Below, one piece after another: positions 1-10,342 of a DNA stretch of 64,000 nt (positions are counted from its first letter, which is position 1; each line of letters starts with the position of its first letter). Position numbers and translations under genes: made by a program. The DNA comes from Channallabes apus. Its lineage: Eukaryota > Chordata > Actinopteri > Siluriformes > Clariidae. Location of the stretch: positions 39,361,756 to 39,425,755 of the forward strand of contig CM060108.1 in NCBI GenBank assembly GCA_030522415.1, read 5' to 3'. Below the pieces are notes generated by a model. That model was not told where the DNA came from. It made no database searches and worked only from the letters and a program-made list of their open reading frames with translations.

Positions 1-871
1 AGAACTCATTCAGGTCATCAACCAGTTGTTGATTCCCTACAGAGTTGGGGGATGGCGTCTTGTAGTTAGTGATGGTTTTCAGGCCTTTCCACACTGAAGC
101 AGGGTCGTTTGCCGAAAACTGGTTTTCCAGTTTTTTAGAGTAGCTCCTCTTAGCTGCTCTGATCGCCCTTGTTAGTGTGTTCCTGGCCTGGTTGTACAAG
201 ATCCTGTCCCCACTCCTGTAGGCATCCTCTTTGGCCTGACGAAGCTGTCTGAGCTTTGCTGTAAACCATGGTTTGTCATTGTTATATGTTAAAAGTGTCC
301 TGGTAGGGATGCACATGTCCTCACAGAAACTGATGTAGGATGTTACAGAATCTGTGAGCTCGTCCAGATTGGTGGCAGCAGCTTCAAAAACACTCCAATC
401 AGTGCAGTCAAAACAGGCCTGTAATTCCTGTTCTGCTTCACTGGTCCATCTCTTTACTGTCCTTACTACAGGCTTAGCAGATTTAAGTTTTTGCCTATAG
501 GTTGGGAGAAGATGAACCAGGCAGTGGTCAGAAAGTCCTAAAGCTGCTCTGGGAACGGAGCGATATGCATCCTTTATTGTGGTGTAGCAGTGATCCAAAG
601 TATTTTTGTCTCTGGTGGGGCATGTGATGTGCTGTTTGTATTTAGGCAGTTCACGTTTGAGGTTTGCTTTGTTAAAATCCCCAAGTATAATTATAAGAGA
701 GTCCGGGTGTTGTTGCTCCGTGTCTGTGATCTGAGCAGCCAGCTGTTGCAATGCTGCGTTCACACACGCTTGTGGAGGGATGTACACACTCACAAGAATG
801 AACGAGGTGAACTCGCGCGGCGAATAGAAAGGCTTGCAGTTGATGAAATATGCCTCTAGATCAGGACAGCA
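1..871 (-). mobile_element. Jockey-type LINE, endonuclease and linker part of ORF2 (5'-truncated, runs off the window)
   Basis: The minus strand reads without a stop from 871 to the window edge, about 290 codons. It begins [10 protein letters not shown], passes the apurinic-endonuclease-type motif GDFN (near 671-682) and the SDH motif in LGLSDHCLV (near 525-541), then enters a basic linker (KPWFTAKLRQLRQAKEDAY) that precedes the reverse transcriptase. In the family this protein nicks the target and copies its own RNA. The reverse transcriptase would lie before position 1. There is no start codon: the copy begins in mid-domain at a junction with an L2 element, so it is 5'-truncated. The clade name (jockey/Rex-like) is from memory of fish LINE proteins; that it is a non-LTR endonuclease is more certain. 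Confidence 0.8.
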
Positions 872-2165
872 CAGCATCATCAGCATAACAATGGAAACTA
901 ATCCCATGTCTTCTAATGATGTTACCCAAGGGAAGCATGTATATTGAGAACAACAGAGGTCCTAAAACTGACCCTTGTGGGACCCCATATTTCACTGGCA
1001 TTATACCAGACGGTTCTCCATTTAGATCTACAAAATGGTAGCGATCAGACAGGTAAGATCTAAACCATTTTAGTGCCTGTCCCTGAATGCCTATATAATT
1101 TTGTAAGCGATCTATGAGAATATTATGATCTATAGTGTCGAATGCAGCACTAAGATCGAGCAGGACTAGCAATGAGATGCAGCCTTGGTCTGAAGCTAAA
1201 AACAAGTCATTTGTAATCTTAACTAGTGCAGTTTCTGTGCTATGATGGGGCCTGAAACCTGACTGAAATTCTTCAAGGATGTTGTTATCCTGCAAGAATG
1301 TGCAAATTTGAGCTGATACTACTTTTTCTAGTATTTTTGATATGAACGGGAGGTTTGAGATCGGTCTGTAATTTTTTATTTCATTCGCGTCCAAATTAGA
1401 TTTTTTAAGAAGCGGCTTAATAACTGCTAACTTGAAAGGTTTAGGGACGTGACCTAGATGTAATGAAGAATTAATAATGTTTAGGAGTGGCTCTCCAACC
1501 GTAAGAATCACTTCTTTTAAAAATCTGGTTGGGATTGGGTCTAACAGGCACGTTGTTGATTTAGCCGAGGTGATGAGTTTATACAGCTCTTCCTGTTCTA
1601 TACCTGTAAAGCAGTGAAAATCTAAATGTGAAGCTATAGGCTGAACTGGATCGTGAGATACTATTAGAGGTTGAACCTCCATTATTTTCTTCCTGATATT
1701 ATTGATTTTTTCATTAAAGAAGTCCATAAAGTCTTCACTTCTAAACTGTGATGGGATACTCTCTGCGGGCATCTTAGGTTTTGTTAAGCGAGCCACTGTA
1801 CTAAATAAGAACCTGGGATTGTTTTGGTTTCTTGCTATCAGTTGGCTAAGATGCTCGGTCCTAGCAGTTTTTAGAGCCTGTCTATAGCTGCACATACTGT
1901 CTTTATACGCAATTCGAAAAACTTCTAATTTAGTTTTCCTCCATTTTCGCTCGAGGTTACGGGTTGCTCTCTTTAGGGCGCGAGTATGACTGTTGTACCA
2001 CGGTGCCAATGTTTTATCTCTGACTTTTTTTAATCTGATGGGAGCAACAGTGTCTAATGTACTGGTAAAAATAGTGCCCATGCTGCTAGTCACTTCATCT
2101 AGATCATCTGCATCTATATCATGTGTGGTATAGAGACGGTCACACATTCTCCCCATACAGCACAG
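872..2165 (-). mobile_element. L2-type LINE, ORF2 linker and N-terminal half of reverse transcriptase
   Basis: An open minus-strand frame of about 430 codons carries the linker between endonuclease and reverse transcriptase, then RT motifs in order: [44 protein letters not shown] (catalytic Asp), [13 protein letters not shown] and [11 protein letters not shown] (catalytic Asp pair). It stops just after YADD, where the frame passes into the jockey-type endonuclease at about 872-878, so the thumb and 3' UTR are missing. The 5' end is also missing: homology begins near 2160, directly against an Ig-domain exon. This is a truncated and presumably immobile copy. The L2 assignment rests on the HHSTETAL and SFHCYADD style of fish L2/CR1 elements. 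Confidence 0.85.
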
Positions 2166-2172
2166 CACAGCA

Positions 2173-2278
2173 CAGGAGTTTACAGGTTATTACTCCAGGG
2201 GTAAATACACCTGCAGAGGGAGGAGAAGAGACTCTCAGCTCTCACAGATCAGTCATCCTGTTACAGTCTCTGTATCAG
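2173..2278 (+). pseudogene. Ig-domain exon, 3' half only (receptor gene 1), cut by LINE
   Basis: In the frame fixed by the splice donor, the plus strand reads GKYTCRGRRRD then QISHPVTVSVS and splits a codon at G/gtgtgtg. This is the end of an Ig-like domain: strand F with Tyr-x-Cys, then strand G. The exon ends in phase 1, like the complete Ig exon at 4079-4351. The 5' half, with the first Cys and the Trp, is absent; L2 LINE sequence abuts at about 2160-2172. Either the LINE inserted into the exon and the other half lies left of the window, or the half has been lost. The donor is followed at once by a GT microsatellite. The Ig call is inference from a short stretch. Confidence 0.6.
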
Positions 2279-2309
<31 letters not shown>

Positions 2310-2310
2310 C
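2279..2310 (+). repeat. GT/GC microsatellite at the splice donor
   Basis: About 12 GT units followed by a GCGC run begin exactly at the donor of the broken Ig exon. The intron after it (2311-2539) shows nothing else, apart from a short CA run near 2460-2480. Confidence 0.9.
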
Positions 2311-2539
2311 ATGTGTTATTACTTGTTAATGTAATAATCACTACAAGGTATATAAACTTACTGCAAATAAACTATGTACAAAATAAGTTACAACACTGTA
2401 ACATTTATAATGAACAGTAAATCTAAATGCTTAATTAGGCACAAAGATTAGACTAATGGACACACACACACACACACACTATGTGTGGTTCTCATCTCTT
2501 TGCTCTCTGCCTTTTCTTTCTCCTGTCAACACAAACAGT

Positions 2540-2770
2540 CAGTCGTAATGGTGGCCTTTCACCTCCAGGGGTGAGGGTTCAATTCCCACTTTGGGTCTGT
2601 GTGGGTGGCTTTTGTATTTTCTCTCTGTGCTTGGTGGGTTTCCTCCAGGTACTCCAGTTTCCTCACAGAATGAAAAGACATTCAGATTAGTCTAAGTGAC
2701 ATTCCTAAATTGTGTGCATGTGCATGCGTGTGTGTGCATGCCCTACGATGGATAGCACTCTGTCCTCATG
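2540..2770 (+). mobile_element. V-type tRNA-derived SINE, diverged partial copy
   Basis: The segment contains the family's landmarks: CACCTCCAGGGGTGAGGGTTC (tRNA-like head with box-B remnant), the central TGGGTTTCCTCCAGGTACTC block and CCTACGATGGATAGCACTC. It aligns by eye with the better copies at 15707 and 43672 and lacks the 3' tail. It is much more diverged than those copies. Confidence 0.75.
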
Positions 2771-4078
2771 CTCAAAGTCAGTGTGTCTTTAATGATGTAA
2801 ACTTAAGTCATGAGCATCATTCATCTGTTCAACATGTCAGACTTTTTTAAAGCATGACAATAGTGAATAAAAAAATTGATTAATTCTCTTTTTGTCTCTT
2901 TTGTGATTGAACTAAATTTTTTGTCATTAGAATATTTAAAAATAAGCTAATTGTTGGCTTTAGGTCTAAATTATATATGGTTACATGGTGTTTGAATCAC
3001 ACACTGTCAGAACACACACCTGTGCTCATTTAACACACACATGCACATCTACTGTACACAGCTCTAGTGAGAAAACAATTAAGTAAAAATACAGCCAGGT
3101 AAATGTGTAAGTGTTGGTCAGGTAGTGATGAGAAGTTTAGCTGTGAAGAAGAAACTGAATAAACAGAGGATTCACAAACCATTTCATTCACTGATACTGA
3201 TTTTATTAAATTTTCTGCAGCACATGATCAGAATATTTAATCTTTAATCAGATATTTAATTGTTACAGACATTAATTGTTAGATAGATGATTATGTCGAG
3301 ATCTCCACCATGATTTCTCAGTATAAGAAGACGAGATCTTGAGCCCTGAATAGAGTTTTATTTTATATATGAACACAGATGTGTAGATATAACACAATGT
3401 TTATAATCATCATGTGTAAAGGAAAACTATCAGTAAACACAGAGAGATTTACACCTCAGTTTAATCAGGAATTTCATCATGACGACATCGTGTTAAATAC
3501 AGATTGTATAGGAGACGTACGGTGGCCCAGAAGGTCAAGACACATCTCTCTCAGTGTGTGTGTGTGTGTGTCTCTCAATTGTGTGTATAGTTTCTCTTGT
3601 GTGTGTGACCGTTCTGCTACATGTGCTCATTATGTACATTTATTTATGTGTTTGTCTGTAAGGTGGTGACACAACACTGATTTATTCACTTTTAGACAAA
3701 ACAAGTTTAAAAAATATTATTTCTAAAGTTTCCCAATATGTCTTTCAGTAAAGATTTGCATTTTGTGTTCTATGTTCCCAAAATAATTTTTGCTTCATAC
3801 ACACATTAAGATAAATTGATATAGAGAGATTAGAGAGTTACATCATCACATAGCAGTTATTGTCTGACTCTCACTTTGATATTATTGATGCTTTACATTT
3901 AATATCTCTACAGATTTTCATTATCATCATTTAAATAACTTAAACATTTATAAACACTGTGACTTTAGTCCTGATGTGTTTAGTGTCGTGACTGAGAGAG
4001 TAATAGTGTTTTACTGTAGAGGTGATTTGTGTAGTAAAGACTACTTCACATTCTCATACTGTATTTAATTTCTAACAG

Positions 4079-4351
4079 AAAATCCTAAACCTGTGATCAC
4101 ATCAAGACCTGAAGGAGACATCCTGACAGGAAACTCAGTGACTCTGACCTGTACACTGAATGTACAGTCTACTGGATGGAAGTTTTACTGGATCACACCC
4201 ACACGGAGCACTGAGACTGAGACTGACACACACTCCTACACCATCAGATCAGTTAGTGTCTCTGATGGAGGTCAGTACAGGTGCAGAGCTGGAAGAGGAA
4301 ACCCAGTCTACTACACAGACTACAGTGATGCACTCTGGGTAAATGTTATTG
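4079..4351 (+). CDS. Complete Ig-like domain exon of an Fc-receptor-like / leukocyte immune-type receptor
   Basis: One exon of 273 bases encodes 91 residues beginning NPKPVITSRPEGDILTG. Core Ig landmarks are present: SVTLTCTLN (strand B Cys), GWKFYWI (strand C Trp), SYTIRSVSVSDGGQYRCRAG (strands E-F, Asp and Tyr-x-Cys), ending DALWVNVI. It is bounded by a ctaacag acceptor and a G/gtgagt donor and is phase 1 at both ends, the usual arrangement for C2-type Ig exons of Fc-receptor-like genes. The frame has no stops. The product would be one extracellular domain of a type I leukocyte surface receptor; the ligand cannot be read from sequence. It lies between a broken Ig exon (2173-2278) and the transmembrane exon at 16268, with a gypsy element in the intron. 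It could be functional on its own, but the upstream exon is damaged, so the whole gene may be a pseudogene. Confidence 0.85.
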
Positions 4352-4620
4352 GTGAGTAAGAGACTTTCTGTTAAGTGATTCTGTACAACACTGAACATGT
4401 GAACAGCGTCACAGTATCGTAACATTTACAGACAGACTCTTTTAGCAAAATTTCTCTTTCATCAAGAAACTTCTAAAAAGAGAAATCTAATCGTCAGTCA
4501 CTGCTCAAATATCAGTGTCTTTTATCTTTAGTTTCTTGTTCCCTTGCTGACACTCATGCAGCATCTTATGGAGGATGAACATGTTTTAACAAAAAGTCTG
4601 TGAAATAAAGAGCAACCTGC

Positions 4621-5321
4621 TGTAACGCTTGGATTTAATTAACCGCTTGGTTACAAAAGAACGGATTCAGGAATCTAAATAGGGGCTTGAAAACCACACT
4701 TCCGGTATTGCGTAATCGCGGCAGGACAAAATACGACGCGACACAAAACAACTGTAATAATTTAAACCAAGTGTATTATACAAGATAAATAAATAAATAA
4801 ACAAACAAGGTGCACCACAAACCAATATATACAAATATAATACAAATAGAAACAGTGTGTGTGCGATGTATGCAGGTGTGTGTGTGTGTATGATAGTCCA
4901 GTGTCTGAAAAACAGCAAAAGGTATGAAGATGGTGAGTTGGAGAGATGGTTCGATCTCACCAGTAGAAGATGGAAAGTCTGGGAGATCAAGAAACGGAAG
5001 GAGCTGGGTACTGGATGAAATTATTGAACAATAATCCACAAGCAGTCTCTCAGCCTCAATGAACTCGCAGCGCGCTGTCTTCATCTCTCCATGCCGGCTT
5101 CTACGCCGGTTCCGGCTTTATGCCGGCTCATGTGACCCACGTCACTTCCGGGTTCCCTTGCATTGCGATCGCGCATGCGCGGGAACTTGCCCGGTGACCA
5201 AACCACTGTCAATGGGGGAAGAGAAACCGCTAGGGCACACCTTCGGCCACAGGTGAGCAGCATTAGCTCCACGACCATTTCCCTGTGGTTGAAGGTGTCC
5301 CTTTTGTGTGGCTGCGCTACA
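4621..5321 (-). repeat. 3' LTR of gypsy-type copy 1
   Basis: This 701-bp repeat has TG..CA ends and matches 7392-8101 with only scattered substitutions, consistent with a fairly recent insertion. Inside lie a CA-rich patch (about 4866-4890) and a run of aaat units (4785-4805). Confidence 0.9.
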
Positions 5322-5322
5322 T

Positions 5323-5686
5323 AGACCCCCCCCCCCCAAGCTTCCGGCGTCTGAGGAGAACGTCCGTACAAGCGCTTGAGATTCGCCACCCTGTAATCCT
5401 CGGCTTTTTGTGGGTAGCCCCAAGATATTGTGTATTTAATTGGTCTTTTACCTTTTTGTATTTCTGCTGGACCCTCCCACTTGGGCACTCGCTTTGCAGA
5501 ACATCTTTTTGCTGTGGAGGAGGGAGGTCGAGTTTGGATCCAAACCAGTTCTCCCGGTTGGAAATGCGCTGCTTCCCCCCGGGTATTGTGACATCTGGCT
5601 CGTCTGGATCTCCGGTGTTCTGCTCTTTGTTTGCCCTCATCCATGATAAGTCTTTGTCGGGGTGGTGATGGATGTCCAGTCTTGTG
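5323..5686 (-). pseudogene. Integrase C-terminal tail remnant, copy 1
   Basis: After the TGA at about 5687, minus-strand reading continues HKTGHPSPPRQRLI, then CHNTRGEAAHFQPGELVWI, KWEGPAEIQKGKRPIKY and NLKRLYGRSPQTPEA. This is the C-terminal DNA-binding part of a gypsy integrase (SH3-like fold), ending at the G-rich polypurine tract. The whole DDE catalytic core between the zinc end and this tail is absent. Confidence 0.7.
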
Positions 5687-7339
5687 TCAGTGGCACATGC
5701 TGCAAGCTCTAGTGTAATGCCAGACGTCTTTCCGTACTGTCGGCCACCCCGCCACATCTAATAGCCTCAGCAGGGTCTTCAGTTGTCCCCAGTGTCCTCC
5801 CAGTTTATTGTCGTGGTAGTAATGAAGAAAGTTTCTTATTAGCGACTGGGGGACTACTAGCTGAAATTTCTCCCCGTGCTTTACTGGTACCCGGCGATAC
5901 AGCACGCCCTGATGGCATTCGAAGGTGACCCTCTGATCTTGTGTGCCTCTTGGGTGATCTTTAGAGAGCAGCTTCGTGATAGTTGGGTCGTTCTGTTGGG
6001 CTTTGATGATCTCGCTCAGGTCGCTCGGAAAGTTGGAGGCCTCTTTAGTGGACGTGGTGGGTAGACGTGGGGTGTCAGCTCCTTTCAGCAGCGGGTGTGC
6101 TCGGGGTATGGCATCTGGACCCGGAATAAAGCGGTCCTCGCGATCTTTCTCTCCCCTAGCGCCACTCTCCACCTGTTGTTCCATGGTGCTCGCCGCTCCT
6201 CTTAACGCCACTCTCGTGTTGATGTTCTCCCGGGTTCGCCCCCCTAGTTCTTCCTCGGAGATATCAGGTTTCCCCATGAGACAGATGGCGGGGTGGTCAT
6301 CGGCGAAGTCTCCCTGGCGTTGCACTGGCCGCTGTACCGGAGACCTCAGCTTGTCTTCCTCTTCGTCGAGGTCGTCATCCAGTATAAAAGCCGCCAGGAA
6401 TGCCTGTTTAAACGACTGCCAGTCCTTCACCTTGCCCTTCTCCGCCTTACACCAACTCGGCGCAGGCCCTCGTAGAACCGAGCCGAGGGTTCCCAGCAGC
6501 TCTGGTCGGGTCAGGGGTCTGATCTCCATGTACTTCTCCGCTTGCTCGAGGAAGTTCCTCACCTCAGCTGTCTCTGACGCGTCGCAGAAGGTTGGAAACT
6601 CCATGCAGATGGATGGTCGGGCATGAAGAGAAGAAGAAAGTGGGGATGAGAGCAGAGCCGAGGAATGAGCTGGAACACCAGGAGGAACGTCGTTGCCATT
6701 AGGAGTGCTTGGTGGCTTTACCTTGGCCGTTGCTGTAGTGGTTGGAGTGCTGGGACGATGTTGTGTAGGAGATGGTGTAGGGGTGTAGGCTTGTAACCTG
6801 TGGGCGGTGGGCGTACAAGTCGGACGCAGTCTCTTCATCCGGTTCTCCCAGATGACGTCACGCTGTAGAAAACAGTCAACGATGGCTCTCTCCATTTTTT
6901 CGAGAGCCTCCTGGCAGTAGCGCTGCAGCCCTTCCAGGCTCGCGTCCACTGCGTCACGAAGACTGATTTCACGGTTGAGACTGCTGTCCAGGGATTGTCT
7001 ATAATCCTGCTCTAGGGAACCCACTTTATCAGTAAGCGCCCCCAAGTCCATCTTACATTGAAACAGTTCAGTATGTAGTGTGTGCACTACCCCAAAATCA
7101 GTCCCATGAACAATAATATCATCATCATCATCGTCACTATCATGGCTATCTGATATATATAATGAACTAATCAATGCAGTTACTTCAGCTGTAGGGTTAC
7201 GGCGCGTATTAAAAGCATCCTCTACATCAACCAGCATGTTCTTAGCCACTACACAGTCGGCCTTAGCAGCACTACTAGCATTAGCATTAGCATTAGCTTT
7301 AGCACTAGCATTAGCGTCCATCTTGTTCAGCCACGTCAC
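5687..7339 (-). CDS. Gag fused to integrase zinc-binding domain (non-autonomous gypsy element, copy 1)
   Basis: A 550-residue frame starts at an ATG just inside the 5' LTR and primer site (MTWLNKMDANAS). The N-terminus is Ala/Asn-rich from short codon repeats. An acidic patch (HDSDDDDDD), a likely coiled-coil region near residues 90-160 and a Pro/Thr-rich linker follow. The retrotransposon Gag core (EKGKVKDWQSFKQAF, about residues 295-330) comes next. The protein then passes straight into the H2C2 zinc-binding end of integrase: YYHDNKLGGHWGQLKTLL ... YTRACSMCH, with two His and two Cys. Protease, RT, RNase H and the integrase core are missing. A TGA replaces the next Arg codon seen in the 47.8-kb copy and ends the frame at ACSMCH. 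Integrase C-terminal sequence (FQPGELVW, then WEGPAEI and NLKRLYGRSP) continues downstream to about 5330 in a broken frame. No CCHC knuckle is visible. Confidence 0.8.
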   Translation of the reverse strand: MTWLNKMDANASAKANANANASSAAKADCVVAKNMLVDVEDAFNTRRNPTAEVTALISSLYISDSHDSDDDDDDIIVHGTDFGVVHTLHTELFQCKMDLGALTDKVGSLEQDYRQSLDSSLNREISLRDAVDASLEGLQRYCQEALEKMERAIVDCFLQRDVIWENRMKRLRPTCTPTAHRLQAYTPTPSPTQHRPSTPTTTATAKVKPPSTPNGNDVPPGVPAHSSALLSSPLSSSLHARPSICMEFPTFCDASETAEVRNFLEQAEKYMEIRPLTRPELLGTLGSVLRGPAPSWCKAEKGKVKDWQSFKQAFLAAFILDDDLDEEEDKLRSPVQRPVQRQGDFADDHPAICLMGKPDISEEELGGRTRENINTRVALRGAASTMEQQVESGARGEKDREDRFIPGPDAIPRAHPLLKGADTPRLPTTSTKEASNFPSDLSEIIKAQQNDPTITKLLSKDHPRGTQDQRVTFECHQGVLYRRVPVKHGEKFQLVVPQSLIRNFLHYYHDNKLGGHWGQLKTLLRLLDVAGWPTVRKDVWHYTRACSMCH

Positions 7340-7391
7340 ACAAAACCGGAAAATATCCCAAAATACAAATTCCCCGTACGGGCCACCACTA

Positions 7392-8101
7392 TGTAACGCT
7401 TGGATTTAATTAACCGCTTGGTTACAAAAGAACGGATTCGGGAATCTAAATAGGGGCTTGAAAACCACACTTCCGGTATTGCGTAATCGCGGCAGGACAA
7501 AATACGACGTGACACAAAACAACTGTAATAATTTAAACCAAGTGTATTATACAAGATAAATAAATAAATAAACAAACAAGGTGCACCACAAACCAATATA
7601 TACAAATATAATACAAATAGAAACAGTGTGTGTTCGATGTATGTGGGTGTGTGTGTGTGTATGATAGTCCAGTGTCTGAAAAACGGCAAAGGGTATGAAG
7701 ATGGTGAGTTGGAGAGATGGTTCGATCTCACCAGTAGAAGATGGAAAGTCTGGGAGATTGAGAAACGGAAGGAGCTGGGTACTGGATGAAATTATTGAAC
7801 AATAATCCACAAGCAGTCTCTCAGCCTCAATGAACTCACAGCGCGCTGTCCTCATCTCTCCGTGCCGGCTTCTACGCTGGTTCCGGCTTTATGCTGGCTC
7901 ATGTGACCCACATCACTTCCGGGTTCCCTTGCGTCGCGATAGCGCATGTGCGGGAACTTGCCCGGTGACCAAACCACTGTCAATGGGGGAAGAGAAACCG
8001 CTAGGGCATACCTTCGGCCACAGGTGAGCAGCATTAGCTCCACGACCATTTCCCTGTTGTTGAAGGTGTACCTTTTGTGCCTTTTGTGTGGCTGCGCTAC
8101 A
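7392..8101 (-). repeat. 5' LTR of gypsy-type copy 1
   Basis: This 710-bp repeat is the partner of 4621-5321. Compared with that copy it has a small extra stretch near its outer end (the repeated CCTTTTGTG at about 8070-8088). The LTR is expected to carry the element's promoter. Confidence 0.9.
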
Positions 8102-9600
8102 CTGCTGTAAAATCAAGACATTAAAATATGTAATTAATTTAAAGTACAATTTAGGAAAATTCCATTAAACCAATGCACTGTTCATTAGTTTTTAATTTTT
8201 TTAATCATATTAGTCGTATTATAGTAAATTATTAAATTAAACCTTTTTACAAATCTTTTACTTTTACATAAATAATGACATTTGATAATATGAAGACATT
8301 AAGACCATATTAATGTAACAGTAAATGTAATGTAATGTAAATTTTCCCACAGAAATAAATGCCTGTGTTTTAATTTTATCCTAAGTGAGCTCTGCTTCCT
8401 CAACTCATTGAACAGTAGAGTTAATTATTTCATGAATGCATTTTGTCCCTCTGCAGCTTTTAAAACTCATTTGCTACATCACTAGTCTGTAAAAGACACA
8501 TTACTCGTGTAGACGTGTGGTATTTGCTGTTCTTACAAGATTCTACAGAACTTCAAGTGGTGTACACAGAGCTGTGCACAGACCTTTTGAGGGGCATGTG
8601 CTGAAACTGAAAAAAAAAAAAAAAAAAAAACCTCTCCACAAACCCCTCCACCACCAAAAAAAATAACAAACAATAATATTCTTATATTATATTTAATTAC
8701 TATTAATAACTTTTATACAGATAATATATACATATAGAGGGTATCTTTAAAACTAATTACAACAACACTCTTCTGTGAGCCATGTGTTTGAAGATGTTTA
8801 TGACCTCACTGGGATGTCCCTCTCAATGGCTACAAGGAGATACACCATTATAATTTCTAAATTATATTTTACGATAGCTTGGCATTATACAGTGCACATA
8901 CACCTGGCCTTTTAGTAAAGTTAGTTTTGCCAATTTGTGTCCTGGGTGGTTGTCTGTGTATTATTTGTCCTGTGTTTGTGAATTGGCTGTGGACTCTCTC
9001 TTATTTAGTTGTGTAGGATGTTCATTTTTTTCCTTTGCTTTGCATACATGCAGATTACATTCTGCATGATAAAATTTATAGAATGCACAGTGACCTGATG
9101 ATTCTCATTCTCACTGTGTAAAGTTTTTTTTTTAATTTAATACAACATTCTTACAGTAGTAATCCATGTTTTTCTATGTTTATACATGTGAAGATGAGCG
9201 GGGAGTATACAATACTAGACTCTATAGTATAGAATCTAGCCAGCAAACACATGCATAATATAATAGCATCGTAAACTTTAACCTACCATGCTGTGACCAT
9301 AGACTAAATAATAATAATTACATCATGTAATTTACATGCATCAGCACATTCAGCAAATTGCCATAAAATCAAAATAGAAATTTCTTATAATATATTTAAC
9401 CTAGCTAAGGATCACTCGGTTGCTTTGTGTCAAACTCAAATGCAGTTACACTGCGTGTTTTTGACCAGCGAATGTATGCAATTTGTCCATCATTAAAAAT
9501 GACGACATCACATTACATCAACATTACACCGGTATGGTGATGCATTACAGTATATGAACCTTTATAGACATACTAGTGTTTATTTCATAAAGACATTCAT
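8102..9600. other. AT-rich intron stretch, nothing recognised
   Basis: No coding potential, tRNA or known repeat is seen. A run of about 20 A lies near 8609-8630, preceded by GAGGGGCATGTGCTGAAACTG, which resembles the end of a retroposed RNA. No source was identified and no target duplication is apparent. Confidence 0.5.
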
Positions 9601-9626
9601 ACAACAAGATATTTTACCGTTACAAG

Positions 9627-9674
9627 ATGAAGACCTTCATCTGCTTCTGCTCTATGACTCTGATGTGCTGAAAC
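9627..9674 (+). pseudogene. Possible signal-peptide exon relic
   Basis: An ATG opens a hydrophobic leader-like reading (MKTFICFCSMTLMC) that hits TGA five bases before a clean GT donor (AAAC/gtaagt). Fish Ig-receptor genes often begin with such a short first exon. The stop and the position inside the intron of receptor gene 1 suggest a dead exon of a neighbouring family member. It could equally be chance. Confidence 0.25.
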
Positions 9675-10287
9675 GTAAGTTCGTGGCGCTCAGGGAGCGA
9701 AGTTGTCACTTTTAAATGCCATTAATTGGTTAAATATTTGTTCAAAAGACAAACAGACGTAAAGGGCTACCAAAAGCCATGATTTAGTAAAAAAAAAAAA
9801 CTCCCCACAAAAAAAGGACACGTCCAATTGTAATTACAAAAAGGGCATGTGCTCTGCACAGGTTGAGCCCTACCTGTGCACTTGCCTGGGTGTACAGTAT
9901 AGTGTACATGTGTGTGTGTGTGTATGTATGAGGGTTTCTCTGTGATAAGCTTCTTAATCTTCAAACTCACACAGGGTTAAGTCTCCTTTATGGTGGCATC
10001 TTTCAAATGTGCAAGGCAAAATGCTGACTGTGAATGGTCATTAAAAAGGTAAAACACATTTAGTCCATTAAACACACTGATGTGAACAGGTAACTCTGTG
10101 GTGTTTCTGTAATCTGTTTCGAAATATGTGTTTATAAGCAAGCTAGTACAGAAGCTATGCTAAATGATAAATGGTGAGAGTATTAAAATACACATATTAA
10201 GAATGAGAGTAAAACATGGAAATTAATTAAAGAAATCAGAGACTCAGTCACAATAAGAGAAGATGATTTTATTAAAGACATCTCAGT

Positions 10288-10297
10288 CTCTCACACA

Positions 10298-10340
<43 letters not shown>
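10288..10340 (+). repeat. AC microsatellite
   Basis: About 25 AC units follow a short CTCACAC lead. Next to it, 10380-10731 is unrecognised DNA whose right edge TTTGAGAACCTCTG (10716-10731) resembles a hAT terminus. Confidence 0.9.

Positions 10341-10342
<2 letters not shown>

Larger units (their letters stand above)
4621..8101 (-). mobile_element. Gypsy-type non-autonomous LTR retrotransposon, copy 1 (both LTRs, 4-bp target duplication)
   Basis: LTRs at 4621-5321 and 7392-8101 start TGTAACGCTT and end GCGCTACA as read on the plus strand, and are nearly identical. The target duplication CTGC lies at 4617-4620 and 8102-8105. On the minus (coding) strand the 5' LTR is 7392-8101. A primer-binding-like site, TGGTGGCCCGTACGGGG, follows it near 7372-7388, and a G-rich polypurine tract (5326-5338) precedes the 3' LTR. 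The interior carries a Gag-integrase-end gene and lacks protease, reverse transcriptase, RNase H and the integrase core. It sits in the intron of receptor gene 1, in the opposite orientation to that gene. Confidence 0.9.

Noticed and set aside
5976..6626. 216-residue plus-strand frame opposite Gag of gypsy copy 1
   Set aside because: It is the antisense shadow of the Gag gene; a matching shadow (48568-49227, 219 residues) appears opposite copy 2. The low-complexity Ser/Arg-rich reading follows from Gag codons.
8609..8630. Poly-A tract as the tail of a processed pseudogene
   Set aside because: No recognisable coding or RNA-gene sequence precedes it and no flanking duplication could be seen.
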